Of a stretch of 64,000 nt of DNA, positions 22,160 to 35,163 are shown piece by piece. Every line of letters starts with the position of its first letter. The stretch's first letter is position 1. A program made the translations under genes and the position numbers. Below the pieces are notes generated by a model. It saw only the letters and a program-made list of their open reading frames with translations, was not told the origin of the DNA and did not search any database. This stretch comes from Lactarius indigo (Eukaryota; Basidiomycota; Agaricomycetes; Russulales; Russulaceae). The stretch spans positions 62,001-126,000 of the forward strand of contig JAFKAC010000068.1 in NCBI GenBank assembly GCA_025766275.1, written 5' to 3'.

Positions 22160-25100
22160 ATGTCAAACATCATCGAACTTGCCCAGGTGCCTCTCTCCTT
22201 GTGTTTTGCTAGTTTGATTGCTGACGATCAATTTGCCAGACTGGAAAACGGGATTACCTGAAGTCCCTGGAGAAGAAGTACCAGGACGAGTGGGAGCAGG
22301 CGCACGTCTTCGAAACCGATGCGCCAACACAAGAGGAAACAGCAGGCCTCAGCCCCGCACAAATCCACGAAAAGTTCCCCAAATGGTTCGGTAACTTCCC
22401 CTTTCCTTACATGAACGGATCCTTGCACCTGGGCCATGCATTCACAATCTCAAAAATCGAGTTTGCGGCGGGGTACCATCGTCTGTTGGGCAAGCGTGTC
22501 CTATTCCCGCATGGATTCCATGTTACCGGAATGCCCATAAAGGTGTGTCACTGTCTGCTCCTATCTTGCACCTGTCCTGAGCGCGCGATCAGGCATCCTC
22601 AGACAAAATCATTCGGGAGATGGAAATGTTTGGCCAGGATTTCGAAAATTTCGAGACACCGGAGGAACGCGACGAGGAGCCGACAGCCGAGTCGAGCAAT
22701 CCCTCCGCCCCCCGCGCCGACAAAGGAAAGAAAGGAAAGCTGGCTGCCAAGTCAACGGGCCTTACGTACCAGTTCCAAATCATGGAGTCTATCGGTGTAC
22801 CACGCTCCGAGATCAAAAAGTTTGCGGACCCATACTACTGGCTGACCTACTTCCCCCCAATTGCGATCGTGAGTTTTATTCTTTCTTTGTCCCAGTTCCC
22901 ACAGACCATTCGCGTACTCAGGCAGACCACCACGCCTTGGGGACGCGCATAGACTGGCGTCGTTCTTTCATGACGACCCCGGCAAACCCTTATTACGACG
23001 CATTTGTGCGCTGGCAGATGAACAAGCTCCATGCGTTAGGCAAGATCAAATTCGGCGAACGCTACACTATCTACAGCCCGAAAGACGGCCAGCCCTGTAT
23101 GGACCACGATCGTGCCGATGGCGAGGGTATCGGCCCACAAGAATATACGGGCGTCAAGATGCAAGTCGTCGAGTGGAGTTCCGCGGCACAGAAGGCCTTG
23201 GAGGGTAAGCTCTGCGGCAGAAAGGTATACTTGGTCGCCGCGACGCTGCGCCCAGAGACAATGTTCGTGGATTTCTGTCTGGCCGAGGTGAATGACCCAC
23301 CTGATATGTCGATTCAGGTACGGCCAAACCAACTGCTTCGTGGGTACTGCCATCAAGTACGGTGTCTTCGCTGCGAACGACGGGGAGGCATACGTATGTA
23401 CCCAGCGCGCAGCGCGCAACATGACCTTCCAGGGCATCTTCGACGTGCGTGGGCAAGTGAACCAATTGGCCGAATTGGAGGGAACCTCGATAGTCGGCAC
23501 GAAAATCCAAGCACCGTTTTCGGTGTACCCTGAGGTGTACGTTCTGCCTATGGACAATGTCCTTCCCACCAAGGTAAAATTTCTGGTCCTCCTGGTGGCG
23601 GTGAATTAACAGCTCACGATTTCATCAGGGCACGGGTGTCGTCACCTCTGTCCCGTCTGACTCGCCCGATGATTACGCCACCCTTATGGACTTGCGCAAG
23701 AAGGCCGAGTACTACAAAATTGATCCTGCCTGGGCCGCTTTCGACCCCGTCCCGGTTCTATCGACTCCTGCATATGGCGAAATGTCTGCACCCGCATTAG
23801 TCAAACAACTGAAGATCGTGTCACAGAAGGACATCAAGCAGTTGGCAGAAGCCAAAGAGATCGCGTACAAGGAGGGCTTCTATAACGGCACGATGTTGGT
23901 TGGTGAGTTCAAGGGTGAGCCGGTGCAAGAAGCCAAGAACAAAGTGCGCGCCAGCATGATCGCAAATGGTGTGGCGTTCGCGTATGCGGAGCCCGAGGGC
24001 TTGGTGATCTCGAGAAGCGCCGACGAGTGTGTAGTTGCGCTGATGGACCAGTGGTATTTGGACTACGGCGAGACAAAATGGAGGGCGGAGGCAGAGCGGT
24101 GCGTCCCCTTGTTACCCCCCAGGACCTCTGCGAGCTCATTACTGGACTTATGAAGCCTGTTGGCCCGGATGAACACATACTTCCAGGAGACGCGGAATGG
24201 ATTTGAGAGCACCTTGGCTTGGCTGAATCAGTGGGCGTGCGCCCGAACATATGGGTTGGGTTCAGTGCTGCCGTGGGATCCGCAGTTCTTGGTCGAGTCA
24301 TTGAGCGACTCTACCATCTACATGTGCTATTACACGGTCGCGCACTTGCTGCATGGTATGTCTCTAATCATGCCCCAGTCTATTAGCTTACAGTGCCGTA
24401 GGGTCTATCGATGGCAAGGTCCGCGGCAAGTTGGACATTGCGCCAGAACAAATGACGGACGAGATCTGGGAGTACATTTTCGTTGACGGCCCATGGCCCG
24501 CCAACACTTCTTTACCTAAGGAGAAGGCCGACGCGCTAAAACACGAATACGAATACTTCTATCCGTTCGACGTGCGCTCGTCTGGCAAAGATTTGATCAA
24601 CAACCATCTGTCTTTCGCTATTTACAATCACGCTGCGATCTTCCCCGAAAGCAAGTGGCCGCTGAGCATGCGCGCAAATGGCCACCTCCTGTTGAATGGA
24701 CAGAAGATGTCCAAGAGCAAGGGAAACTCACTGACGCTCCGAGATAGCGTAGAGAAGTTTGGCGCAGACGCGACGCGCTTAGCGTTGGCAGACGCAGGCG
24801 ACGGCATCGAGGACGCCAACTTCGAGGAGAAGAACGCGAACGCAAATATCTTGCGCTTACACACGTTATTAACGTGGTGCGAGGTATGTCCTCGATCGTG
24901 TTGGCATTTGCTATGCGTCTCACGAGTAGCAGGAAATGATCAAAGATGCGACGGGATTGCGCACGGGACCTAAAGACTCGTACCACGACAAAGTCTTTGA
25001 GGAGGAAATCAACAACTTGATCAACATCACCAAAGAGCACTACGAACTGTATGCTGCTCTTACTTCCTTTGAACGTGCTGTTTGATCTCACGACTTGCTT

Positions 25101-25968
25101 AGGACATTCTACAAGGATGCCATGAAATACGGCTTTTACGAGCTACAGTCGGTTCGCGACTGGTATCGCGAAGTGACCGCCGACATCGGCATGCACGCGG
25201 ACCTAGTCCGATACTGGATCAACGTAGCAGCAGTGCTCGCGTCGCCCATCGCACCTCACTTCGCCGAGCACATCTGGCGCGGGATCCTACAGCACCCAAC
25301 GTCGATCCAGCACGCGCGCTGGCCGACGCCGGCACGGGCAGTAGACGTGCCGACGATCGACGCGGGCGCGTACATGCGCACGCTGGTCAAGACGGTGCGC
25401 GACGCGGAACTGACACTGCTGAAGAAACTCGGCAAGGGCAGCAAGAGCGGTGGCCCGCCGCCGTTCGACCCGAAGAAGCCCCGCGCCGTGCGCGTGTACG
25501 TCGCGACGCGCTTCCCCGAGTGGCAGGACGCGTGCGTGCAGGCCGTGCAGACCGCTTGGGATCCCGCTGCCGCGCGGGTCGACGACGCACGTGTGCGCGC
25601 GGTGCTGATCGAGCGTGGGCTGATCAAGGATAAGCGCGCCATGCCGTTCGTACAGCTGTTCAAGGTAACGCGATGGCGCTTCTGTTTTTTTTTTTTTGTT
25701 GCGTTTCTAACTTGGGTTGTAGAAACGCATCGCGGAATTTGGGGCCGAGACGGCGTTTAAGCGGACTTTACCGTTCGTGGAGACGGATGTGCTGCAGGAG
25801 GTGTTGCCCTATCTGAAGCGTACGTTGACCCTCGTTGATGTGGAGGTCTTGTCTGTCGAGGAGGCGCTGGCGCACGTAGAGGCGGGCAAGGCGGGATACA
25901 GTCGCATGATAATCGAGAGCTCGGAACCGGGCGGCCCGGCGTTTGAATTTAGGAACGTTTTGGAGTAA
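22160..25968 (+). CDS. Cytosolic leucyl-tRNA synthetase
   Basis: This class Ia synthetase charges tRNA-Leu in the cytosol. About eleven exons are seen; the first is 27 bases (MSNIIELAQ) and splices to [15 protein letters not shown]. The HIGH-type motif is [11 protein letters not shown]. The adenylate-binding DWRRSF follows. The CP1 editing domain runs from about GVKMQVVEW through [10 protein letters not shown] to [16 protein letters not shown], whose Thr- and Asp-rich segment clears mischarged tRNA. The KMSKS loop is [10 protein letters not shown]. The anticodon-binding and C-terminal domains run to FEFRNVLE and a stop. Total length is near 1,100 residues, typical for eukaryotic cytosolic enzymes. 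One intron uses a GTTCGT donor. It is probably constitutive. Confidence 0.95.
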
Positions 25969-26337
25969 TACCGCTACAATGTTACTATTACCCCTTGTTT
26001 ACTACTCCTTACCCCCATTGTGCTGGAAAGTGATATACGGGATGCGGCTATGGCATGAAGCATAGTAGGAGGTAGTGACCAGCTACAAGTTAGATGCTTA
26101 CGGGAGACAAAAGGAATGCCAGTGGTACTTCCAGTGAGCGCTAAGACAGGTTCGATCCTACTCGAACCGATGAACGAATCCAGGGCCGCTCTCACGCTCA
26201 GACTGAATATTATCCAGTGTGTGGGCGTCTATGGTTGTCTGGCACCTGGGAATATCAGGACGGCTATCTTTCCTTTCGCGTGCACTAGGCTTCCCCCGTC
26301 CCGCATCCAACCGTGCTCGTTCGATCGAACTAGCACT
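25969..26337. other. Spacer before the STAND gene
   Basis: About 370 bases holding the synthetase 3' end and the promoter of the next gene. No other feature is seen. Confidence 0.45.
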
Positions 26338-29300
26338 ATGTCCCAAGTTCCGCCTACCGCCACCTCATCTACAGCCTTTGAAACAATATTCACAGCTGCT
26401 CTGAAATCGTACAGACAGCAGACAAAGCGTGACCTCACCTCCCATCCTCTGGCTACTCGGCTGCAGTCCTGCGACTCTCCCAGTGCAATACTCTCCATCC
26501 TTCGAGGACAATTCCAGACGGTTGATAGATCTCGAGCTGTTAACGAAAGATGGACAAAGTGGCTCGATCCTACTGTCAATGTCTTGTACGCATTCTCTGT
26601 GACCATCGGTAACGGTGTTGGACTGGTGATTGCGAAACCCTAAGCCGCTCGAGATCTACCCTCTGATTTTTATGACGACAGATATTCCCACCATCGAACG
26701 TAATCTTTACTGGCATTGGTGTCCTCCTCCAGGTGACCATCTCTCTTGACCGAGCGTGTGTGCCCTGATGACGCATCTATCCCTTAGGCCATCAAGGATG
26801 TCCGCACCAGCCAAGATGCTCTTGTAGACCTGTTTGGCCGCTTGGAATACTTCTTCAAGCGACTCGAACAATATATCGAGGTCCGACCGACGACAGCTAT
26901 GACGGACATTATCGTAAAGATCATGGTCGAAGTACTCGTGATCCTCGGGATTGTGACCAAGGAGGTCGGGCAGGGACGAACGAGTATGTCATTCCCTGCT
27001 GACAAATACCCCGAAACTGACTGTCCTGCAGAGGCGTATTTGAAGAAGTTGGTTGGAAGGAAGGATGTGGAGGACGCGCTTCAGCGACTAGACGCGTTGA
27101 CGCAAGAGGAGGCTCGGATGGCGGCAGCCGAAGTCCTGACGATCACTCGCAGCATCGATGACAAGGTCAAGGATGTGGATGGCAAGGTCAAGGACGTGGG
27201 TGAAAGGGTCAAGGATGTGGGTGACAAGGTTATGAACGTGGATGACAAGGTCAAGGAAGTCGATGAAAAGGTGGAAGTCGTCGATGAGAGGGTGCAGGTT
27301 GTTGATACCAAAGTAGACGGTATCGACAACAAGGTCCAAACCGTCGGCAGCAGGGTACACGGCGTCGACCTCAAGGTTGTTTCCGTCATTCAAGGTCAGT
27401 TTTTCCCCCATCGGTCAGCCCTATCCTCAACCTTTTTACTCGCTCAGGCGTAAAGGAGACAGGAGTAGCGATTCAAAAAGTCGTCGACCAAGTCACCGAC
27501 CTAAACCGTTCGTCATCTTCTGATCTCATCACCAGAGATCTTGACTTGATCTCCCTTACAGGGAACGAGTTACGCAAGGACCTTCGAAAATGGATCGCCC
27601 CCCCCGATCCATCTGTCAATTACAATACCGCATCCGCTGCTCACCATGAGGGTACCGCATCCTGGTGCACCGAAGGGATCACCCTCACAGATTGGAAAGC
27701 GTTTGGCTCTTTGTTGTGGATTCACGGAAAACGTATATATCTCGTCACCGTCTGAGTCTTAATCGCTATTAACCACATTCTTGGATCAATAGCTGGCTCC
27801 GGGAAGAGTATTCTCAGGTGCGTTACCCTCCGCCGAGTTGCGTCCTACTCGAACTCATATTATCAACAAGCTCGGTGATCGTCCGCGATATCAAATCCAT
27901 GTCCGATGCTGGGTCTGCTTTCTTGGCCTATTTTTACTTTGATTTCAAGGATACAACAAAACAGGACTCGCGTGCTTTGTTATCGTCCCTCCTTGTCCAA
28001 CTCTCCGATCAATCAGATATCTTCTGCGACGCTTTTTCCTCTTTGTACTCTGCACACAAGCAAGGATCGGAACAACCGACTGAGGACTCACTCGCGCAGT
28101 GCCTCAAGGATATGCTCACGGTGGTGGGACAAATGCCAATCTATCTGATCATGGACGCTCTCGACGAGTCTCCCAATGATTCGGGTATTCCTTCGTCACG
28201 TGAGAGGGTTTTCGAGCTGGTGAAAGAACTTGTCGACCTTCACCATCCAAATCTACGTCTATGTATCACGAGTCGGCCAGAGTTCGACATTCGCACCACG
28301 CTCGAGCCCTTAGCAACTCAACAAGTATCCCTCCACGACGAAAGCGGACAAAAGCAGGACATTAACGACTACGTTACTTTTGTCGTTCACTCGGATAAAA
28401 GGATGAAAAGATGGCGGGAAGACGATAAAAATGCGGTCATTGAGACACTCACGGAGAAGGCAGATGGAATGTAAGGACACCCTACGTTCATCATGACCGC
28501 ACAGTTATCTCATTATTTCAACCAGGTTTCGTTGGGTCTTTTGTCAACTGGAGGTTCTACGACACTGTTTCCCGACCAATCTGCGTCGTATTCTCGAGGA
28601 ATTACCCAAATCACTGGACGAGACATACAAGCGTATCCTGAAAGAGATCAATAATGCGAACCGGGAGCACGCATATCGACTTTTACAGTGTCTCGCGGTG
28701 GCCAGTCGTCCACTCCGTGTCGAGGAGCTCGCGGAAGTGCTCGCATTTGACTTGAGCTCGGCAGGGATCCCAAAGTTGATCGCGGATTGGCGGTGGGAAG
28801 ACCAAGAAGAAGCGGTGCTATCAGCCTGTTCCAGTTTGGTTTCCATAATCATCGACAATGGGTTCCGAGTTGTCCAGTTCTCTCATTTCTCTGTAAAAGA
28901 ATTCCTAGTATCGGATCGCCTTGCGTGTTGTATGGAAGAGGTGTCCCGATTTCATATTCCCATCGAAGCCTGCCACGTGATTCTTGCCCAGGCTTGTCTC
29001 GGTGTGTTAATTCGCCTGGACGACGGCGCCGACAAAGATAGCGCCGAGAAAATCCCTCTTGCTCAGTATGCTGCCAAATATTGGGATCGACACGCGCAGA
29101 TCGGAAATGTGGAGCTGCAGATAAAGGACGCATTGGATCATTTCTTTGATATAGACAAGCCACATTTTTCAGCATGGGTCCGAATACGAAACCGACTCGA
29201 GCTCTTGGTGGTTTCTTCGTCTGGACCGCGGAGAGATGCGCCATCTTTGGCAGCTCCCTTATACTTCGCCGCACAGAAGGGATTCCGTGGTCTAGTGGGA

Positions 29301-31202
29301 CGCCTGATCATGAAGCATCCACAGCAAGTCAACCTCTTTGGTGGTCTATACGGCGCTCCGTTACATGCGTCGGTGATTAAGGGGCATATCGAGGTCGCTC
29401 AGTTCCTGTTCGCGCATGGCGCTGACATACATTTACGCTCTGGAAGCAATTTTACTCCACTAGACATGGCTTCGCAAGAGGGACGCCTTGAAGTCGTGAA
29501 GTGGCTGCTGAATGTTGGCGCGGACGTGAATTTTCAGGAGAAAGATCGCACGACTGCATTGCATTTGGCAGCAAGAAACGCTCACCTCAATGTTGTTCGG
29601 TTACTGCTCGAGCACAACGCGGAGGTTGACTCCCAGGACGACCACGGAGCTACCCCACTTCTCAATGCATCGGAGAATGGACACCACGATGTTGTGCGAT
29701 TATTACTCGACTACAGCGCAGATGCGCGTATCCGTGACTACTACGGAAACACTCCACTGCGTTCAGCAGCGACCAAAGGTCACCTCGAGGTTGCTCGGAT
29801 TCTGCTCGAGCACGATGCAGAACAAGATGCAGGAGTCAATTCCCACGATGACTTTGCCAGCTCACTTCTCCATGCATCGGCGATTGGAGACACTGATGTT
29901 GTGCGGTTATTGCTAGACCATAATGTGGACGCACGTTTCCATGACAGCTACGGAAATACCCCACTGCATTTGGCAGCGACCTACGGTCACCTTGAGGTTG
30001 CTCGGATACTACTTGAACGCAATGCGGAGGCCAATGCCCGGAATACCGAAGGAGCTATCACATTTCTCAATCCGCTGTGGGGTAAAAGCTGCGATTTTAC
30101 GCAGTTATTGCTGAACCACACTGTGAATGAGCATGTCCGCGACAAAGGACAGACCATCTCATGGAATTGCGCAGTGTGTGAGGGTCACTTTGAAGCTACT
30201 CAGTCACTCAAGCGGTTACTACTCGAGCGCCGTGCAGAGCCTAATGCCCAGAACGACGTTGGTGGTGTCACTATGGGACTGGTGGGTCCAATTCTGGATG
30301 GACATGTCCGCGTCGACAAGGGAATGACTCCACTGCATTATACGGCGTATTACGGTCACCTCGAAGTTGCCCGGTTACTACTCGAACACAACGCGGAGGT
30401 CAATGCCCAGGATGATGACGGGTATACCCCATTTTTCTGCGCATCAGCGAGCAGGAGTCCTGATATTTTGCGGCTATTGCTGGACCACAATGCAGATGAG
30501 CATGTCCGCAACAACAAGGGAAACACTCCACTGCATTGTGCAGTCGAAGCCGGTGACCCCGAGGTTGCTCGGTTACTACTCGAGCGCGATGCAGAGGTCA
30601 ATGCCCGTGACGACGACGGATTCACCCCATTTCTCAGAGCATCCTACCATGGACACCTTGATATTTTGCAGCTATTGTTAGAGAACAATGCAGATGAGCA
30701 AGTCCGCAACAAGAATGGAATTTCCCCACTGCATCTGGCAGCAGCCTGTGGTCACCTCGAGCTTACTCGGTTACTACTCAAGCGCAACGCGGAGGTCGAT
30801 GCACGAGATAACAAAGGATTCACCCCGTTTCTCTGCGCATCGATGATGAGACAACATAACATTGCTCGGTTCTTGCTGGATCATAATGCGGATGTGTGCG
30901 TCTGCAACGACCAGGGAGTAACCTCACTGCATTACGCAGCGGTTGGCGGTTACCTCGAGTTTGCTCGTTTACTACTCGAGCGCAACGCGGAAATCGATGC
31001 CCGGGATGTCCAGGGATCAACCTCGTTACACTACGCGACACACGGTTGGTCGGGAGGATACCCGGAGGTTGTGCAGTTATTACTAGACCACGGTGCGGAT
31101 GCGCGTGTATGCAACGTCAGCGGAAAGACACCATCCGAGGTTGCCTGTGGCCCAAGACAGGAGGAAATTGTACAATTGTTCTTGCAGCACGCTGTGGAAT
31201 GA
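26338..31202 (+). CDS. Fungal STAND (NLR-like) protein: Goodbye, coiled coil, NACHT, ankyrin repeats
   Basis: Exons read as 26338-26625, 26682-26732, 26788-26983, 27032-27394, 27448-27732, 27793-27817, 27871-28470 and 28526-31202, giving 1,494 residues. Bases near 27511-27567 may be an optional in-frame intron. Residues 1-200 match the fungal STAND N-terminal Goodbye domain (KWLDPTVNVLYAF, VIFTGIGVLLQ, TDIIVKIMVEVL). A heptad coiled coil follows (DDKVKDV-type repeats). The NTPase has Walker A GKPGSGKS, assembled across two introns, and Walker B IYLIMDALDE, then a winged-helix region (FSHFSVKEFLVSD). About 18 ankyrin repeats end the protein. Such proteins are fungal nucleotide-dependent sensors, some controlling incompatibility or cell death. 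The ligand and output are unknown. Confidence 0.9.
27157..27390 (+). repeat. 21-base coding minisatellite (heptad coiled coil)
   Basis: Imperfect tandem units of 21 bases, based on GTCAAGGATGTGGATGACAAG, encode about eleven heptads of the DxKVKxV type inside the STAND gene. Valines recur at a and d positions, as expected for a coiled coil. Such arrays readily change length. Confidence 0.75.
29341..31199 (+). repeat. Alternating two-type ankyrin repeat array
   Basis: Repeats of about 33 residues alternate strictly from about the third to the eighteenth. Type A reads TPLHxAA...HLEVARLLLE.NAEVNARD. Type B reads TPF..AS...DI..LLLDHNADE.VRN. The repeating unit is thus a pair of about 198 bases. 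One B unit near 30265-30310 is truncated. Confidence 0.75.
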
Positions 31203-33714
31203 ATGAACGAGACGGGATATAGGATCTATGTTTGACTTGTCGACATGTATGTGACGATTTCCCTGCTTCAAGGCCGCCTGTTTACTGTACACTGACCCTC
31301 AGGCTTACTTCAGCGATTCACGGATCCCGTTGTTATTTATGTAGTGAAATCATGTGTACGATACCGGATAGTAAATGCTTGTTCTTTGCGAAGATATTCT
31401 TCAAGATAGTGATGACAACTGTGCCAAAAAAAACTCCAACCCTGCTCGAGTTATCTGTGAAGGGGATGTTAACGTTGACGACGACTGGAAATCGTCGTAG
31501 CCGATTTCGCGCGGAAATGTAAGTGTGACAAGTGTATGAGACAAGCCTTACGAGGTATGGACGGTCGGAATAATAAAGTAGTGAGTAATACATAAGATTC
31601 GACGCGTGCGCTGACTGTGTCTGTACAAACGGACAAGGCCTCTAGGGCGAGTAAGGACAGGTAGGTGATAAGTAAGCTACTATAAATGAGCCATGTCAAC
31701 CGCCCTGGAGGTGGATTGAATAGAGTCCGTAAGCATACAATCATATCATATCATAAGGTTCAATTAACTTACCAAAGTCCCCCACCGGTACCCATGTCCA
31801 GAACTCGGAGCTTTTCCCCACCTCAGTGTCTGCGCACGCTAGAGCAGATACTGAGGTGCTACGATACGAAAATACGAGCCTTTTATACTAAGAAAATTCG
31901 GCAATAAAATTTCTCCTCCACTTCCGCGGGACAGCGTGATAGCAGGGATCGAGACGGTAAGTAGGAAACTATCAGGACATCGAGCGAGTTTGCACGACAT
32001 CCGCTCGGTACCAAAACATACGGGATATACGAAAGGAACGACCGATAAGATATTAATTGGACTCACTTCAACAACAAGGATAGAGAAAAAAAAAAGCGAA
32101 AGTAGAGATACTTTGGTATCGTCAAGATATCCGCGTCAAATTGAAAAGTACTGTAAGCCAACAATATTCTAAGCGTTGACCCACCTTTGACATAAAATCA
32201 CCGTTGCGCATATTACGCTCGTGCCGTCTCCAGCTACTTAACTCTTGCCAGCAGTCGAGGTCTTATCAATGAGCAACAAGATTCCACCATCAGCGATCGT
32301 CGCCCGTACGAGCAATGTCAAGCTCCCCGGGCCCTCTCCCCGGCTGGTTGTAGATCTCGTGGTACGAAATGCTCGATGCAAAGACCTTGCATTTCTTTAT
32401 CACAAGAGGCATAAGTGCAAGAGGTAGAACACGCCACGCACATGCTAGGTCCAAGACTTCTGTCGTGAAGCATTTATGGACCGCCAGGGTAAATAGTCGC
32501 TATCACGCCCATGCGAACGTTGTTCTGAGCATGTTATTGTAGATACTGCAGACAGGGACCTACGACTACGACCACACAAACAGCGATCGGCAGATGTGGT
32601 AGAGCGCACGAAAGTAGGTGACTAGAGGCTGACACGAAAATCAGCTTTCGTCACGGTGCTGTGGCTCTGGAAGACTTGGCCTCGGCTGAAAAAGTATGGA
32701 CAACTGTAGAGTTTCCGGCTTTCCCACCTTTTTTTGGTGGAAATGACGACTACAATCAGGGGTTAGACACAAGGTCCTCTCGACGGAGCTGGATGCATGT
32801 ACCCACCACCCATAGCAAAGGTCGATGTCGAACTCATGCCGGGGCTTTGTCTCACCAAAATTGTTTCCCTCTTTGTTCTGAACCTCGAAAGTCCGCTTTC
32901 GCATCGAATGTCATGGACCTATCACATCGGATTTTGGTGTCGACCCGAGGTTAGTCATGTAATCGAGAGTGGGGAACGAGGGAGTCGCGCTCACTGGCAG
33001 CGGCGCAGCCTCTGATTGGCGCAGCTGAGTTTGAAAGAGGAATATCGTTGAAGATGATGTTACCATCCCCTGCAGTCTTGCCTCAAGCTGCGGCGTAGTA
33101 AAGCTGCCAGTGGGCCCAATACTACTGATCTTTCCCCCCGCAGGAGATAGGTCCAGTAATTCAAAAAACTCGATGCAGTATACCACTGAGATGAGTATGC
33201 CTTCCGACTAGGCAGTAGACACATCGCTTGGCGAATTATCAGCCGCTGACAGTGGTCCCTCTTTACTGGCACCAATTGCGAGCCGAATGTTGGAGTCGAG
33301 GAGATCACGACACTTAGTACTGTACGTCACGCGTCACGTGACAGAGCGCACATAGTACGCCGCATATGTTTGTTCCATCAGTTTCTTCCACTCCACTCAG
33401 GGTAAGTCGCTCTTCTGCCGCTAGATGTTTTTCCTCTTTATTAAGTCTTCGTAAAAGTATATTGGATATTAGGTTTTTATACCGAACTCCAGCGCAGGTC
33501 TTGGCTCTGTCTTGGCGCAGGTTGTTGCGGTTGTGGAGTTGGTTCTTGGTTGGCTTTGACATTCCTTTGACCTCCCTTACTACCTTGCAAACGCAGTACA
33601 TATCTCCCCGCTATCCAGTGCACGCAGGGGACATTAACTTCCTTTTTTTACGTCAACCCCAGCGCCTCGCGAGCCCGCCACTTCGTTGTCGCAGGTCCCT
33701 GGATCGAGCTCTGA
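31203..33714. other. Long gene-poor region
   Basis: About 2.5 kb with only short frames. A minus-strand frame pair at about 33180-32640 could be decayed exons but shows no family. An A-rich run lies at 32085-32100. No RNA gene or intact mobile element is seen. Confidence 0.4.
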
Positions 33715-34430
33715 TGGCCTGATGAGTCGTTACACTATCTCAAGGGTTTTCAACCCCCATTTAGTACAGTCATACCGGACACACATCTGGCCTACGACCC
33801 CTTCGGGACCAACAGGGACATGAGCAAGGAGTACTTCAATACGCTCTGGAGGCAGCGAATGCCTGTTGAAGTTTTACGATGGACAGGAGAGCTCACGACA
33901 AACCCCCGCCCTCTCTGCGAACTAACTGCGCAGGTCGTCTTCGCTGCGACTTTCGTGCTGATCACTTGTCTGAATGCGAGGCCGGACTGAGGCCCAGACA
34001 TGGTCTCTAATGCAACAATTCTAGGACTTCACCTCATAGACACCTCATAGTTCCGGCTAGCCGTTGCGGCCTTCGGCGTGATTGGCGGGGGGCACGACCG
34101 GCACAACGTGCCCGAAATCAAGGCGCACACCACCCACGACCCCACCGACATTGCAGGTTTTTCTTCAGAGGTAGGAGCAGAAGTACTGTAGTTCCTACAC
34201 GAACTAGTCAGGACGATCGAGGAGGACCGCTTGCTCGAAGTCTAGGATGAAATGGACTTGAGAAAATTCTGTACCATAGCCGAAGAAGTCGCAAGGAGGG
34301 TGGCGGAGAATCAAAATGGTATGAGCCGCGGAAACAAGGGCGGACTACAGGTAGATTGGACATTGGATGGTAGGCGTGGTCCTGGAGAAGATCGGGTTCG
34401 AACCGAAACAATGGATGTTTGAGAAACTAG
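33715..34430 (+). pseudogene. Relic of an unknown protein gene with in-frame stops
   Basis: One plus-strand frame stays protein-like for about 235 codons despite stops TGA at 33988, TAG at 34048, TAG at 34189 and TAG at 34243. Segments include YDPFGTNRDMSKEYFNTLW, FRLAVAAFGVIGGGHDRHN, PTDIAGFSSEVGAEV and LRKFCTIAEEVARRVAENQ. Frame retention with scattered stops is what a recently dead gene shows. The last segment recurs at 38350-38420, and the first part recurs in diverged form near 42480-42650. I do not recognise the family. A retroelement or duplicated host gene is possible. Confidence 0.5.
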
Positions 34431-35163
34431 AGGCCATGCGCGAAGCCACCCGCAAGGCGTAAAACGAGGCCCGGAAGTGCATGATATAGGGCCGAGGAAT
34501 ACGAAGCAAGTGTGGATAGAGAGGATAGTCGCTCTCATAAACTAAAAGCGGCAATAAAGCCCTGGGCAAGAGCACCGCCACTCCCCGAGGGAGAAGATTG
34601 GCAAGCGCACGGCGCCGGGTAAACAACACCAAACCCCGGGCAATGATGACAGTGCCCTCCGAGGATCACCACCCAAACTCCGAGGAACAAGCCGCGCGCG
34701 CTTAACGGGGTCTGTTGCGAACACGAAATCGGATAGGGAGGGGACCACAAGCATCACCTCGTGCCCCCTGTCCTATCAGGCCAGGTCCGATCCAAGGGAC
34801 TGTCTTAGACCCGACACTGGAATCCAACTCTGGTTACCTCACCGGTAGGCTGGTGGGAAGCTCTGGCATAAACGTGGAACAGGCGCCGAAGGCATGCCAG
34901 CTCTTAGCTCTGTTTCCGATGCGCGCGCTAGGAGGTGCTCATTTCTGCTTCTAATGTTACCGTCGTACGAAAAAAAATCGTGCGGGATCGATATCGTATC
35001 TAGGTATAGCGGCAAGTATAGTGACACTTATTGGTTAACGCCCTCTCGAAATGTAAACGCCAGCACTTGAAACGAAAATGAGCTATGCGCAAATAACCAA
35101 ACTGCAATACCCAGGTGAAGTACGAGAGGTTTTGAATGATGTGACAGACTCCGACATGATCGA
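34255..35163 (-). repeat. 3' flank repeat shared by oxidase copies 1 and 2
   Basis: Nearly collinear with 38345-39246. Shared landmarks are TACCATAGCCGAAGAAGTCGC, the CACCGCCACTCCCCGAGG-like stretch and ATCGTGCGGGATCGATATC. It shows that oxidase copies 1 and 2 arose by duplication of a unit larger than the gene. Confidence 0.75.

Noticed and set aside
33366..33722. 118-codon plus-strand frame
   Set aside because: Leu/Ser/Arg-rich compositional frame with no family. It only borders the relic that follows.
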